Positions 34,501 to 43,900 of a DNA stretch of 64,000 bases are shown piece after piece. The notes beneath the pieces are model-generated. The model had not been told where the DNA came from, made no database searches, and saw only the letters and a program-made list of their open reading frames with translations. Origin of the DNA: JABMMZ01 sp964505065 (lineage in GTDB: Bacteria > Bacteroidota > Bacteroidia > NS11-12g > UBA955); the NCBI GenBank assembly GCA_964505065.1, contig CAZDGF010000006.1, forward strand, positions 1 to 64,000. The letters run 5' to 3'. Numbering within the stretch: the stretch's first letter is position 1; each line of letters starts with the position of its first letter. The position numbers were made by a program, and so were the translations under genes.

Positions 34501-35398
34501 TATTCATACGCTTACCTTCAGTACCTCCAAAGGTTAAAAAAAAGAAAGTTTTATCGCTATAAATATTGGTTTCGTGTTTGTATTCATTAGTATATACATC
34601 AAATTTCCATTTATGGGGCGATTGGGCGTAGAACAAAATATAATCGCCTGCATTCATTATACCATCGCTTTCGCCTATTACTTGTATGGCATTTTCTGGT
34701 AAATCATCAAACCTAAAATCGGCATTATTTTCTGAAAGCATACCGCCTTGGTGGCTATACAATTTAAGTGTTTTAGGATTGATATTGTTTATATTAATGC
34801 CTGCACTTGTAAGCATATTTGCATCTATTTTATAAATACCATCTTTGTTTACAGAAAATTTAAACCACTCCCCTGCTGCCAAAACAGAATTTGAGATAGT
34901 TCTTTTGGCTGTTTTTTGTGTTGCAATATCAAATGCTTTGCCATCTTTTGCTTGATAATTAAAACTTATTAATTGGTATAATTGACCATTTTCTTCTTTA
35001 AATGGACATAGTATATAGCCTGTAAACCCAGTATTTCCATCCATTGTATAATATACTTTTGGTTTTACCTCTCCTTTTAAAGTGGCTAATACTTTTGTTT
35101 TATATGTTTGACTACCGTTGTATAATTGGTATTCAAAATTGGAAAAAATAATTTCTTGTTTTGTTGTGGTTTCAAAATTTTCAGAAATTGTAGGCACTAA
35201 TATGCCAGCTAATTTACTTTTAGCTAAGGTATAGTTTGTAATAATTGGGTTTATATTTTCAGAATCAATTTTCCAATTAATTTTTTTTTCTACTGCTGAG
35301 GCAACGTTTTGAGCAAAAACATTGTTTAATATAAAAATATATACAACAAGTAACTTCATATAATTTTTTGATAACATAATTTTAATAATTGGTTTCAT
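31565..35398 (-). CDS. porU: T9SS sortase PorU, gingipain-like C25 peptidase
   Basis: A protein of about 1277 residues. PorU removes the C-terminal sorting domain of T9SS cargos at the cell surface and attaches anionic LPS. The C25 peptidase domain holds the catalytic His in IGHGG (about residue 785) and Cys in FTATCEFS (about residue 819), plus PEAQAAIVKGFEKGTLIFNY. An N-terminal beta domain (residues 40-500) precedes it. The C-terminus (NYPNPF, then GKVVKTIE, ending EKTQKLVILN) is the CTD-like domain that PorU keeps. The open frame starts with TTG 35404; ATG codons at 35398, 35377 and 35359 all keep the signal peptide (LLVVYIFILNNVFAQ). Upstream of porV and divergent from porP. Confidence 0.95.
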   Translation of the reverse strand: MKPIIKIMLSKNYMKLLVVYIFILNNVFAQNVASAVEKKINWKIDSENINPIITNYTLAKSKLAGILVPTISENFETTTKQEIIFSNFEYQLYNGSQTYKTKVLATLKGEVKPKVYYTMDGNTGFTGYILCPFKEENGQLYQLISFNYQAKDGKAFDIATQKTAKRTISNSVLAAGEWFKFSVNKDGIYKIDANMLTSAGININNINPKTLKLYSHQGGMLSENNADFRFDDLPENAIQVIGESDGIMNAGDYILFYAQSPHKWKFDVYTNEYKHETNIYSDKTFFFLTFGGTEGKRMNTAADGNNLTANNIYSTFNYHTFHEQDIENLCKEGRFWYGEKFDQVSNYQFTHDLSQFDLSKDFKLVFQGGAISPTSSQIACRTLTSTLGVQNYFAINGSSEEPCINRVFPSRFNFNVVNPNLILNFTYIKPTADSKAFIDYYELHGERSLSFNSGFHQFSVVKSNLDMVAEYNLTGLPSTFQLFDVSDPINPKIQNTVNNSGIVQFKSTGNGILREYAVNDGNLAIPFYEGKVANQNLHVINNVQFIIVSHPDFLAAANKLADWHRTRDNMEVLVTTPQLIYNEFSSGSQDISAIRDFFKHVYYNSTPSGLKYAMFMGDASFDYKDKIKNNTNFVPVYQSEEGIYCSDDFYGYLDPLDGEWSSNNEQKLEIAVTRLPAANTQEAMGMVNKIINYKDVKSLGDWRNSVTFCADDFDHIAGWETIFVTDFEDIFKGLDANFKNINVRKIYTDAYKQENVGGSQRYPEAQAAIVKGFEKGTLIFNYIGHGGVNYLASEKIFDVSMINNLNNINSLPVFFTATCEFSKFDDATYKSAGEFLITNKNGGAVAMFTTTRLVYADANAEITKYFWDNCAFVKTGGKWPTIGDIYKKLKNRESQNFNDRKFTLFADPAMVMNYPENEVKIDSINDEATGNGNDTIKALSKVTFTGHIEDISGNKLNTFNGILDPTIYDKISILASNGNDAYNFKANYKDYANVLYKGKTSVKNGDFKFSFVVPKDIAYNYGFGKISLYAENGITDASGSLASLVVGGSASNIVVDNNGPKIELFIDDYSFVSGGITDKTPLLMAKIFDENGINASGSGIGRDIMAYIDKGTENEKSFVLNSFYTAKLNSYTEGEVRYQLENLAEGKHTYTLKVWDVFNNPSENTIEFNITNNNKFGLKNVLNYPNPFSNQTTFLFNHNRAGQNLNVTLSIFSITGKVVKTIEQYIPSAEGYVSEITWGGKDEFDDKLASGIYIFRLFVKTDEGEIAEKTQKLVILN

Positions 35399-35545
35399 GC
35401 ACAAAGTAACAGATAAAATTTAAAAATATTGTACAAAAAAAAAAATATTACAAAAAAAATACAAAACTCTATGCTATTAATCTAAAAAATAAACCTTCAA
35501 ATAAAAAAAAATAAAAAAAATGATAAACTTTCAAAAAAAATACAA

Positions 35546-35553
35546 TAAATTTG
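35546..35553 (+). promoter_or_regulatory. -7 element of the porP-porK transcript
   Basis: TAAATTTG, perfect TAnnTTTG. The frame of porP extends upstream to 35520, but a transcript beginning near 35560 can only use ATG 35577 or 35583. Confidence 0.6.
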
Positions 35554-35576
35554 TACGTTCAACCGTTTTAAACAAT

Positions 35577-36572
35577 ATGAATATGAAAAAACTATACGGT
35601 ACTTTTATTGCATTCGCTTGTATTTCAGGCGCTTATGCCCAAGACCCTGAATTTACCCAATTCTATGCTGCACCTGTATATACCAACCCCGCTATGGCTG
35701 GTACGGCTTTTTGTGGCAGAAATTCAGCAGGTAGATTCTCTATTAATTACAGAAACCAATGGCCAAGCTTACCTGGCACATTTAGAACTTTTAATGCAAG
35801 CTACGACCAACACTACGATAAAATAGGTGGCGGTATTGGCTTAATGGCAAATTATGACAGAGCGGGTGCAGGCTTATTAACTACAACTTCTTTTAGCGGT
35901 GTTTACTCTTATGTATTGCCTGTTGGCAAAACATTTTTTATAAGAGGAGGTATTCAAGCATCGTTTGTAAATAAAACAATAGACCATAGCAAATTGCGTT
36001 TTGGCGACCAAATACATCCTACCCGTGGTTTTGTATTGCCTACACAAGAGCCTCAAGCAAATGCTTCAGTAGCATTCCCTAATTTTGCCGCTGGCTTATT
36101 GGCATACTCCGAAAGATTTTATGCAGGATTTGCCTTTCATAATATTACCCAACCTGTACAATCTTTTTATAGCAACAACGATGGTATAGTACCTCGTAGA
36201 TACACTTTCCATAGCGGTGTTGTAATTCCTTTAGATAGAAAAAGATTTACACAAGCTACTTTCTCTCCAAATGCATTGTTTATGATGCAACAAAACTTTA
36301 CCCAATTAAATTTTGGTTTTTATATCAACAAAGGACCAATTGTTACAGGATTATGGTACCGTCAAACATTGGGAACTTATAGTAACTCCGATGCCTTAAT
36401 GGTATTGTTAGGCTTTAGAAAAGACAGATTCAAATTTGGCTATAGCTACGATATTACAGTATCTTCCGCCCGCTCGGCTGCGCCTGGTAGCCATGAGGTA
36501 AGCGCCACTGTAGATTGGTGTTTGCGCGATAGACCAAGAGGATTTAAACCTTTAAGATGCCCAGATTTTTAA
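35577..36572 (+). CDS. porP: PorP/SprF-family T9SS outer-membrane protein
   Basis: About 331 residues. The family signature follows the signal peptide directly: AQDPEFTQFYAAPVYTNPAMAGT, seen here as PEFTQFY and TNPAMAGT. INYRNQWPSLPGTF, SYDQHYDKIGGGIGLMA and GYSYDITVS also match, all within an outer-membrane beta-barrel. PorP works with the PorK/PorN ring at the outer membrane; paralogues (SprF-like) serve single large cargos. Being next to a PorK gene favours true PorP. Start chosen at ATG 35577 because a -7 element lies at 35546-35553 inside the longer frame. Confidence 0.93.
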   Translation: MNMKKLYGTFIAFACISGAYAQDPEFTQFYAAPVYTNPAMAGTAFCGRNSAGRFSINYRNQWPSLPGTFRTFNASYDQHYDKIGGGIGLMANYDRAGAGLLTTTSFSGVYSYVLPVGKTFFIRGGIQASFVNKTIDHSKLRFGDQIHPTRGFVLPTQEPQANASVAFPNFAAGLLAYSERFYAGFAFHNITQPVQSFYSNNDGIVPRRYTFHSGVVIPLDRKRFTQATFSPNALFMMQQNFTQLNFGFYINKGPIVTGLWYRQTLGTYSNSDALMVLLGFRKDRFKFGYSYDITVSSARSAAPGSHEVSATVDWCLRDRPRGFKPLRCPDF

Positions 36573-36645
36573 AAAAAATTTTTAATTTACACAATAAATA
36601 TTCAAATTCGCAGTTTATATCAGTAATCAACACACATAAATACAA

Positions 36646-38172
36646 ATGAAATCGATTAACAATTTCCTTTCTTACACCTCTATTTTAGCAGTTTCAGCAA
36701 TGCTATTATCTTCTTGTGGTGGCAAGAACAAATCTCAAACTACTGGTTTTGGCTACAATAGCAAAAAATGGGGTGGTTTTGAAAACAACAAATACAAAGG
36801 GCAAGAAACAGGGCCAGGTTTGGTACTTGTGCCTGCTGGCAGCTTTGTTATGGGTAGTACGGAGCAAGATGTAGCGTTAGACTACAATAACGTAGAACGT
36901 ACGGTTACCATTAATTCTTTTTATATGGACGAAGCCGAAATAAGCAACTTGCAATATGGCGAGTATGTATTTTGGAATTTTAGAAACTATGTAGAATACC
37001 CTGAAATAGCTAAAAGAAGTTTGCCAGATACCAATTGCTGGAGAAGCAAATTGGCATACAACGAGCCTTATGTGGAATATTATTTCCGCCACCCTGCTTA
37101 CAAGGATTATCCTGTTGTAGGTGTTAGCTGGCTGCAAGCTACAGATTTTTGCACTTGGCGTACAGATAGAGTAAACGAAATGATATTAGATAGAGAAAAA
37201 ATACATCCTTATTTTAACGATAACCAAAACGAAGAAAACTTTAATGCAAAAGCTTACTATTCTGGAGCTTATGTACCTAAAAAAGGTAAAAAGAAACAAG
37301 AAAAAGGCAAACCTATTGACTACACAAGCAAAGGCAAAAAGAAAACACGTAGAGAAATAGCTGTAAAAGATGGTATTTTATTGCCAGAATATCGCCTACC
37401 TACAGAAGCTGAATGGGAATATGCCGCACAGGGTGCTATTGGCAACTCGCAATACGAAAATACAGATGAAAAACGTATTTACGGTTGGAACGATTTAACT
37501 GTGCGTATGACACATGGCAAAGAAAAAGATAGAGGTAAAATAATGAGCAATTTTAGACGTGGCAAAGGTGATTTAGGTGGTATAGCCAGCCAATTGAACG
37601 ATGCTGGTTTTGTTCCTACTCCTGTATTTTCTTATTGGCCAAACGATTACGGCTTATACAATATTACTGGTAATGTAAGCGAGTGGGTAATGGATGTTTA
37701 CCGTCCTTTAAGTTTTGAAGATGTTGACGATTTTAACTCTTTTAGAGGAAACGTATATACCAAACTAAAATTGGATAGCTATGGCGAAATGGTTGATAAA
37801 GATAGTATGGGTAGATTGGTATATGAGCCTGTAACCGCTGCTGATAATGTAAAAAGAAGAAACTACAAAGTATCGGATAATATTGGTTATAAAGATGAGG
37901 AAAGCTATAACTCTGATGAGCAAAAATATGAATATGGTGTTACAACTTTAATTAACAACAAAGCCCGTGTATTTAAAGGTGGTAGTTGGAATGACAGAGC
38001 TTATTGGATGAGCCCAGGTACTCGCAGATGGTTAGATGAAGAACTTTCTACCTCTACCATTGGTTTCCGTTGTGCTATGATACGTGTAGGCTCGCCAATT
38101 GGCAATAGCAAAAAACGCAACAAAGTATTACCAAGCAGCGGTATTGGTAAAAAGAATAAGAAAATGAGATAG
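36646..38172 (+). CDS. porK: T9SS ring lipoprotein PorK/GldK
   Basis: A 508-residue lipoprotein (signal peptide ending LSSC, Cys24) with a formylglycine-generating-enzyme-like (sulfatase-modifying) fold. Blocks: LVLVPAGSFVMGST, YPVVGVSWLQATDFC, LPTEAEWEYAAQGAIG, GLYNITGNVSEWVMDVY, and FKGGSWNDRAYWMSPGTRRW, then GFRCAM. PorK and PorN form the large periplasmic ring on the outer membrane. The Lys-rich insert (residues 215-245) and tail are usual for GldK. Follows porP by 73 bases. Unexpectedly, porL, porM and porN do not follow; a terminator and an opposite-strand gene do. A GldJ-type paralogue is less likely on sequence pattern but not excluded. Confidence 0.92.
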   Translation: MKSINNFLSYTSILAVSAMLLSSCGGKNKSQTTGFGYNSKKWGGFENNKYKGQETGPGLVLVPAGSFVMGSTEQDVALDYNNVERTVTINSFYMDEAEISNLQYGEYVFWNFRNYVEYPEIAKRSLPDTNCWRSKLAYNEPYVEYYFRHPAYKDYPVVGVSWLQATDFCTWRTDRVNEMILDREKIHPYFNDNQNEENFNAKAYYSGAYVPKKGKKKQEKGKPIDYTSKGKKKTRREIAVKDGILLPEYRLPTEAEWEYAAQGAIGNSQYENTDEKRIYGWNDLTVRMTHGKEKDRGKIMSNFRRGKGDLGGIASQLNDAGFVPTPVFSYWPNDYGLYNITGNVSEWVMDVYRPLSFEDVDDFNSFRGNVYTKLKLDSYGEMVDKDSMGRLVYEPVTAADNVKRRNYKVSDNIGYKDEESYNSDEQKYEYGVTTLINNKARVFKGGSWNDRAYWMSPGTRRWLDEELSTSTIGFRCAMIRVGSPIGNSKKRNKVLPSSGIGKKNKKMR

Positions 38173-38220
38173 ATATTGTTGGTTGGTCGGGGGACAAACC
38201 AAAGTGAAATGGGAAAAGGG

Positions 38221-38255
38221 AAAAAACCTTCAATTAAATAATTGAAGGTTTTTTT
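38221..38255 (+). terminator. Intrinsic terminator after porK
   Basis: AAAAAACCTTCAATT (38221-38235) pairs with AATTGAAGGTTTTTT (38240-38254) around AAAT; seven T close it. It marks the end of the porP-porK transcript. Confidence 0.92.
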
Positions 38256-38284
38256 ATGGAAAATAAATTTTCAATCACACTCAT

Positions 38285-38935
38285 TCAACGCTTACACAAA
38301 TACAATAAATTGTCTAAATTCTTAGCCCTCAACAATTCAATTTGTGTAAAGTACTTGTTTAATGTATTGTAATACTTTTCTGCAGCTTGGGTTTCTAAAT
38401 TCATACTATTTCTAAAATATGTGCCATTGATATTTAGAAGATTTGCACAAGCAGCAATATAATTTTCGGATAAACAGAATTGAGGCATTGCATTGTCTAT
38501 AAAAATATCGTCAATAATTAAATCATACGTTTCCAAATGTTCTTTATTCAACCAAATATTTGCATCTGCATGTATGGTGGTTAAATTTTTATATTGCGCC
38601 AAGTTAAAATGTTGTTGGGCTATATTAATAATATCGCTATCTATCTCTATGGCTGTAACAGCATACGGTGTACTTAGTTTTTTTTGTAAAATACCCAAAG
38701 CACTACCTGCACCAAGCCCAAGCAGCAAAATATTTTTGGGCGTATTGTATCTTAAATATGCTGTAATGCCTTTTTGCATTATTTGGTGTAGGCTACCAAA
38801 GCTATAATTGGCATTTTCGGAATTTAATACCTTATGCCCAAATTCAAAAGCTATTTCAAAGGTTTGCCCCAATGCTGTTTTGCCTTTTATGGCCGTATGC
38901 GGCAAAATATAGCTAAAGGTTTTATTCAAATTCAT
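38285..38935 (-). CDS. Spermidine synthase-like methyltransferase-fold protein
   Basis: A 216-residue class I SAM-binding fold. NILLLGLGAGSALGIL is motif I (about residues 68-83), AIEIDSDIINIA the acidic loop, TIHADANIWL and YDLIIDDIFIDN the later motifs. The layout is that of spermidine synthase-like proteins without the N-terminal beta domain. The aminopropyl-donor specificity residues cannot be judged, so activity is open: aminopropyl transfer or methylation. It is the last gene of the minus-strand run and is convergent with porK. Confidence 0.75.
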   Translation of the reverse strand: MNLNKTFSYILPHTAIKGKTALGQTFEIAFEFGHKVLNSENANYSFGSLHQIMQKGITAYLRYNTPKNILLLGLGAGSALGILQKKLSTPYAVTAIEIDSDIINIAQQHFNLAQYKNLTTIHADANIWLNKEHLETYDLIIDDIFIDNAMPQFCLSENYIAACANLLNINGTYFRNSMNLETQAAEKYYNTLNKYFTQIELLRAKNLDNLLYLCKR

Positions 38936-38998
38936 TGGTTTTATTTTTTTTATAATATCGTTAGTTCTGATTTCACAAACTTGTGGTCATTCTTCTTG

Positions 38999-39093
38999 GT
39001 CATTCTGTAAATTTTGGCTTCGCAAAATTATACAGAATCTATAATTTATCGAGATTCTGAATCTTTTTTCAGAGCAAAAAAGTTCAGAATGAC
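38999..39093. repeat. Dispersed palindromic repeat, variant
   Basis: The ends GTCATTCTG (38999-39007) and CAGAATGAC (39085-39093) are inverted. Inside is TTTTGGCTTCGCAAAAT and TATCGAGATTCTGA, a layout like the repeats at 302-449. Another copy of the same kind of intergenic element. Confidence 0.7.
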
Positions 39094-39130
39094 GTTTTAG
39101 TTAGTAGTTCTACCTTATACTAAATAACAA

Positions 39131-39946
39131 TTAAAACAGAAAACTAAACCCAAACTGAACCCCAATATTGCTGAAAGATTGGCTATAAGTTGTGGTTTGC
39201 AATGGCGCATTTTTATTGAAATTATTGGGCAGCGAGGCTTTATTGTTGCGAATATCTTGCGCATTTTTGAGGTAGTGTATCTCTCTATCGGGTATGGTAG
39301 GAAAAGTATTTTCTAATGTTGCGCCATTGGTATTTGTATATTGGGTAATTTTACTGCTTTTTATTTTAGCATTCAGTAAATTTAAACCAAGGGCAGCATA
39401 TAGTTTTATATTTTTTTGAATGGTATATTCTGCACTTATAGAGGCATTAAAACCCAAGGCAAAATAATGTTTTAGCTGTGCTATTGTGGTGCTGCTGTTT
39501 GCAGAATCTTTATAAAAAACGGATTGCGTGATATTGTACCTTATGGGCAAAATAGCCCCTATTTGGGTTTTAAACCGAAAGTTTTTTACTTTAAACCAAT
39601 AGCCAGTATGCAATACAATTTGGTTGGCTGTATGCTGCATAGCAATATTGGTGTAGGTATTGCCCATATTTTGGCTATGTGTAAGCGTATTTTTATTTAA
39701 AGTACCCATATAGCTAATGCCCAATATGGCATGGCTGCTATCTATAAAATACTGATACGATAAGCTATATACACTGCCCCCTGCCAACGAATGTGGAATA
39801 TTTTGGGCATTGGTAAGCGTACTTTGGTTTGTATTTTTATTGGCAGCCCAAGCCAAGCCAGTGGCTATGGTTAGGGTATTTTTTTGAGCCAACAAATGGC
39901 AAGGAAACCATAACATTAGCAGAAATACAACTACTTTATACAACAT
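39131..39946 (-). CDS. Probable outer-membrane beta-barrel protein
   Basis: A 271-residue exported protein (signal peptide 1-20, cleavage after HLLAQ). The mature part is a series of amphipathic strands (SLSYQYFIDSSHAILGISYMG, FRFKTQIGAILPIRY, YFALGFNASISAEYTI), and the protein ends NIGVQFGFSFLF with a terminal Phe. Ten or more strands are plausible. No family name. A -7 element (TATTTTTG, minus strand 40007-40014) lies 61 bases upstream. Confidence 0.7.
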   Translation of the reverse strand: MLYKVVVFLLMLWFPCHLLAQKNTLTIATGLAWAANKNTNQSTLTNAQNIPHSLAGGSVYSLSYQYFIDSSHAILGISYMGTLNKNTLTHSQNMGNTYTNIAMQHTANQIVLHTGYWFKVKNFRFKTQIGAILPIRYNITQSVFYKDSANSSTTIAQLKHYFALGFNASISAEYTIQKNIKLYAALGLNLLNAKIKSSKITQYTNTNGATLENTFPTIPDREIHYLKNAQDIRNNKASLPNNFNKNAPLQTTTYSQSFSNIGVQFGFSFLF

Positions 39947-40006
39947 TTTTTATGCAATGATAAAACAAAATAAACAACTCATAAATATAGAGATTAAATA
40001 ATAGGA

Positions 40007-40014
40007 CAAAAATA
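40007..40014 (-). promoter_or_regulatory. -7 element before the outer-membrane protein gene
   Basis: Reads TATTTTTG on the minus strand, a perfect TAnnTTTG, with a leader of about 55 bases to the start at 39946. Confidence 0.5.
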
Positions 40015-40102
40015 TGACTTGTTTTTATTGATTTAATGTTTATTTTAGTTGTAAATAAATAAAAATGGCGGATTCTAATCTAAAATAATATAAAAAACAT
40101 TG

Positions 40103-40972
40103 CTATATCAACTCATAATTCTTATGCTCGCCTATACGATAGCCAGTTAGTTGCTCAATAAAGTATAAAAAACGTTTTTTAATGCCCATTTTTTTTGATT
40201 TAATATTATGTTTAAACTCCCAATTTTGGGCTGTTATGCGCTGTTGCATTACTTTAGGGTGGCTGCCTTCAAATAGTTTTAAAGAATCTATGCCAGCATA
40301 ATCAAAGGTTTGCATTTGAGCATATTCTTTTTCCAAAAACTCATCGTTATGCCATAGTTTGCGGGCTTGTTTTAGTTTTTCTAATTGTAATATTGGATTT
40401 TTTACCCAGCCATAATGAAATATACTGGCATTTGCTTTTTTAACATTTAGTTTTCTGCCATTTATTCTAAAGCCTTGCGCATCTTTGTATGAGCTAATGC
40501 CTTTTATATTTTTTATAATGCGTATTTCTTTTCTATACCACGAGCGACTATCGGCTATATAGCTATAGTTGCCATAAAAATGGGTATAATTGAACAATAA
40601 ACCTTCAATATTTTCGTCATCTTTATATTTTTGCATTGCAGCTTTCACATTTTGTATTCCTTCATCTGCAAGGCATTCATCTGCTTGAATATAAAAACAC
40701 CAATTGGCTTTTGGATTAATAGCAGCAAGGGCTTTATTGGTTTCTATTGCCAATACTTTTCCGCCTTCTCGCAAGGTATCGTCCCATTCGGTTTCTATAA
40801 TTTTAATTTTTGGCTCGTTAAAACTTTGTATATAAGCAAGGGTATTGTCTTCGCTTTTCCCCACTGCTACTACTATTTCATCGCACAGCGGCAATATGGA
40901 GTATATGGCTTCTTTTATAGGATAATCTGCTTTAACAACATTGCGGGCTATGGTAAATCCAGAAACGAACAT
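40103..40972 (-). CDS. Family 2-type glycosyltransferase
   Basis: A 289-residue GT-A fold protein. It begins SGFTIARNVVKADYPIKEAI, followed by PLCDEIVVAVGKSEDNT and the nucleotide-sugar region WCFYIQADECLAD, where QADE stands at the usual DxD site (about residue 97). No membrane helix, so cytosolic or peripheral. It probably adds a sugar to a surface polysaccharide or lipooligosaccharide; donor and acceptor are unknown. It starts nine bases after the giant cargo gene. Confidence 0.85.
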   Translation of the reverse strand: MFVSGFTIARNVVKADYPIKEAIYSILPLCDEIVVAVGKSEDNTLAYIQSFNEPKIKIIETEWDDTLREGGKVLAIETNKALAAINPKANWCFYIQADECLADEGIQNVKAAMQKYKDDENIEGLLFNYTHFYGNYSYIADSRSWYRKEIRIIKNIKGISSYKDAQGFRINGRKLNVKKANASIFHYGWVKNPILQLEKLKQARKLWHNDEFLEKEYAQMQTFDYAGIDSLKLFEGSHPKVMQQRITAQNWEFKHNIKSKKMGIKKRFLYFIEQLTGYRIGEHKNYELI

Positions 40973-40981
40973 GCAAGCTAT

Positions 40982-43900
40982 TTATTGAAATATAATTTTT
41001 TCAGAAGCCTTGCCTTTATTGGTTTCTATTTTTACCATATAAATACCTTTTGCTAAATTATCTTTTGTAAAATCGATAGTATAAACATATATATTGGGTA
41101 TCAGTTCTGCCTCATTTATGCTATAAATTAATTGACCAAGCTCGGTATAAACGCCAATTTTTAAGAAACTTTTTTCGGTTAATTCTAATTTAATATTGGC
41201 TTTTGCTTGGGTAGGATTAGGGTAAATATAAAAATTATTACCGTTGTCTATTTTACGTAATGCGCCAGATAAAATAATTACCTCGTTAGAAGCGGTGTCT
41301 TTACAACCATAATTATCTTCAACATATAAAGTTGTATAGTATTTATCATTTTTCAAATACGTTTTACTAACTATACTATCATTGCTAACGGAACCATCTT
41401 CAAACTGCCATTTGTATTGGGTATAATTTTTATTGATTGCTTTGTAAATTGCTTCTTCTAAACTTGGTTTTTCTACACTAAATTCAGCATTTGGTTTAGG
41501 GGTAACTAATACATTTTTAGTAAGCGAATCTTTACAATTTTTATTGCTATTTAAAACTAATTTAACTTGTTTTATACCTGCATTTAAAAATGAATAAGAA
41601 AAGTTAGTACTTGATACAGGCGCATTGTTTGCAACTATCCACTTTGAAATATAAGTGCCTTGTGTTAATTGTGAAGTATTTGTAAAACCAAAGTTGTTAT
41701 TATAATCGCATTGAATAGTATCATTAATTGTAAAATCTGCTTTTGGCATAGGGCTTATTTCTATTGTTTTGGTGGCAGTATCTTTACAATTGTTGTTGCT
41801 TGTGCTTATTAATTGAACATTGTAATTTTGAGCCAAAGTATAATTAGCATTTGCATTCAAAGTATTGGCTGGAGTGCTATTGCCTAAATTCCATGCATTG
41901 GTAAAAGTGCCTGTATTGATAGTAGTTGCAGAGGTGTAAATAAAATAATTACCTGTTAGACATTGTTGTATTTTATTAATCGTAAAATCTGCTTTTGGTG
42001 TGGCATTTACTGTTATGCTTTTTTGTATAGTATCTTTGCAATTGTTATCTGAAAAGGCTATCAATTGAATAGTATAATTACCATTTGTAGCAAAGCTTTT
42101 GCTTGGAGAAGCAGCAGTAGAACTATTGCCATCGCTATAATTCCAAGTGTAAGTATTGGCATTGCTGCTTGTATTATTGAGCGCAAAAATATTGCCTTTA
42201 AAACATTGTGTAGCATTGTTTATTCCAAAATTGGCTGTTGGCTGTGTATGTATGGTTATGTATTTGCTTATGGTATCTGCACAGCCTGTTTTTACTTCGG
42301 CTTTTAGCAATACTTTGTAATAGCCAGCACTATTATAGCTATGCGTTGGGTTGGCTAAATTGCTTGTTGTTGCATCGCCAAAATTATAGCTTGTTGTGAA
42401 GGGTTTGGCACTTGTGCTGCTGTTGGTAAATGTGGTAAAATTGCTTCTAAAACATTGTGCCAATGGTGTGGCTGTAAATTGTGCTTTTGGCACGCCATAT
42501 ACCCTTGCGGTTTGCGTTGCGGTATCTTTACAATTGTTGTTAGATGTGGCAATTAATTTTACAGTATAAAAATTGCTTGATGCATAAGTTTTATTTACGC
42601 TATTGCCTGCGCCAAAGGTAGCATCGCCATATTGCCAAACGTGGGTAATAGTACCACTTGAAATTGTGCTTGTAGCATTATAAGTAAAGGCATTTATGGG
42701 TAAACATTGGCTTGTATCATTTATGTTAAATTTAGCCACAGGCATAGTAAATATGTATGATTTTTTAATGATAGAATCTTTACAATTATTGTTAGATGTA
42801 GCTACTAATTTTACGTTATAGATATTAGCAGTATTATATTTAGTGCTGCCATTGGTGGTATTGGCTGTTAGTGTATTGCCGTAGTTCCAAGTATATGTAT
42901 TTGTGCCTGCACCTATTGAACTTGTATTGGTAAAATTATAATTATTGCCTCTTAAACATTGGTCGCTATCGTTTATGGTAAAGTTTACTATTGGAGTATA
43001 AAATAAATATACTTTTTTGGTTAAAGTATCTTTGCAATTATTATTGCTATTGGTAAATAATTTTACAGTGTAAAAGTTAGCATAAGTACTATACGTTTGG
43101 CTGCCATTTGTTCCTGCAAAGGTATTGCCATTGCCATAGTTCCAACTACTTGAAAGTGTGCCACTGGCTATGTTAGATGTATTGGTAAACGTAAAGTTAT
43201 TTCCTTTCAAGCATTGGTCAGTATCGTTGGTATTAAAGCCTAAATTGGCTTGTGGCAATACTGTTAAATTTTTTGTTGTAGAATCTTTGCAGCCTTTATT
43301 GGTAGTTACTACTTGTTTTAAGCTATAAGTATTTACGCTTGTAAATTTTTTAGTATGGGTTTTGTTTGTGTCTGAGGTATTGTTACTATAAAAATATTTT
43401 AAACTATATAAGCCACTCAATAATTTAGTAGTATCTGTAATTGTAAAACTATTGCCTTTTAAGCATTGGTTGGCATTGTTTACAGTATAGCCTACTTTGG
43501 GTTTGGGATTAATAACTATGGTAATATTTGCCGTAGTATCTCGGCAGCCTAAATATGTGTTAATACATCTGTATAAGCCACTATTGCTTACTTTGTGGTT
43601 CCAAAGTTTATTGAGCGAATCTGTGTTACCACTTATATTGCTATTGTTAAATTGCCATTGAAATTTATTGGCTAATTTTTTGCTATCTCTGCTAACAAGG
43701 GTAATCGTATCTCCCTCGCATTGGGTAAGTACTCCTTTTTTTATAACAATGCTTGAGCTTGGTGTGCCAATAACATTTACGGTATCTTTAAATTTAACCA
43801 CAGAACCATTTAGTGTTAATGTTATCCTTTTTAAACCTGATGTAGAATATTTTACATTATGAGGACCTTTGCCTGTGGCTGTTGTAGGTATTGCCCCACT

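Noticed and set aside
40103..40972. Loss of the DxD motif in the glycosyltransferase as evidence for inactivity
   Set aside because: QADE at this site is common in active family 2 enzymes of this small type.
41400..43500. Regular DNA repeats that might suggest a CRISPR or other non-coding array
   Set aside because: They stay in frame within the giant T9SS cargo gene and correspond to PKD-like protein repeats with diverged copies.
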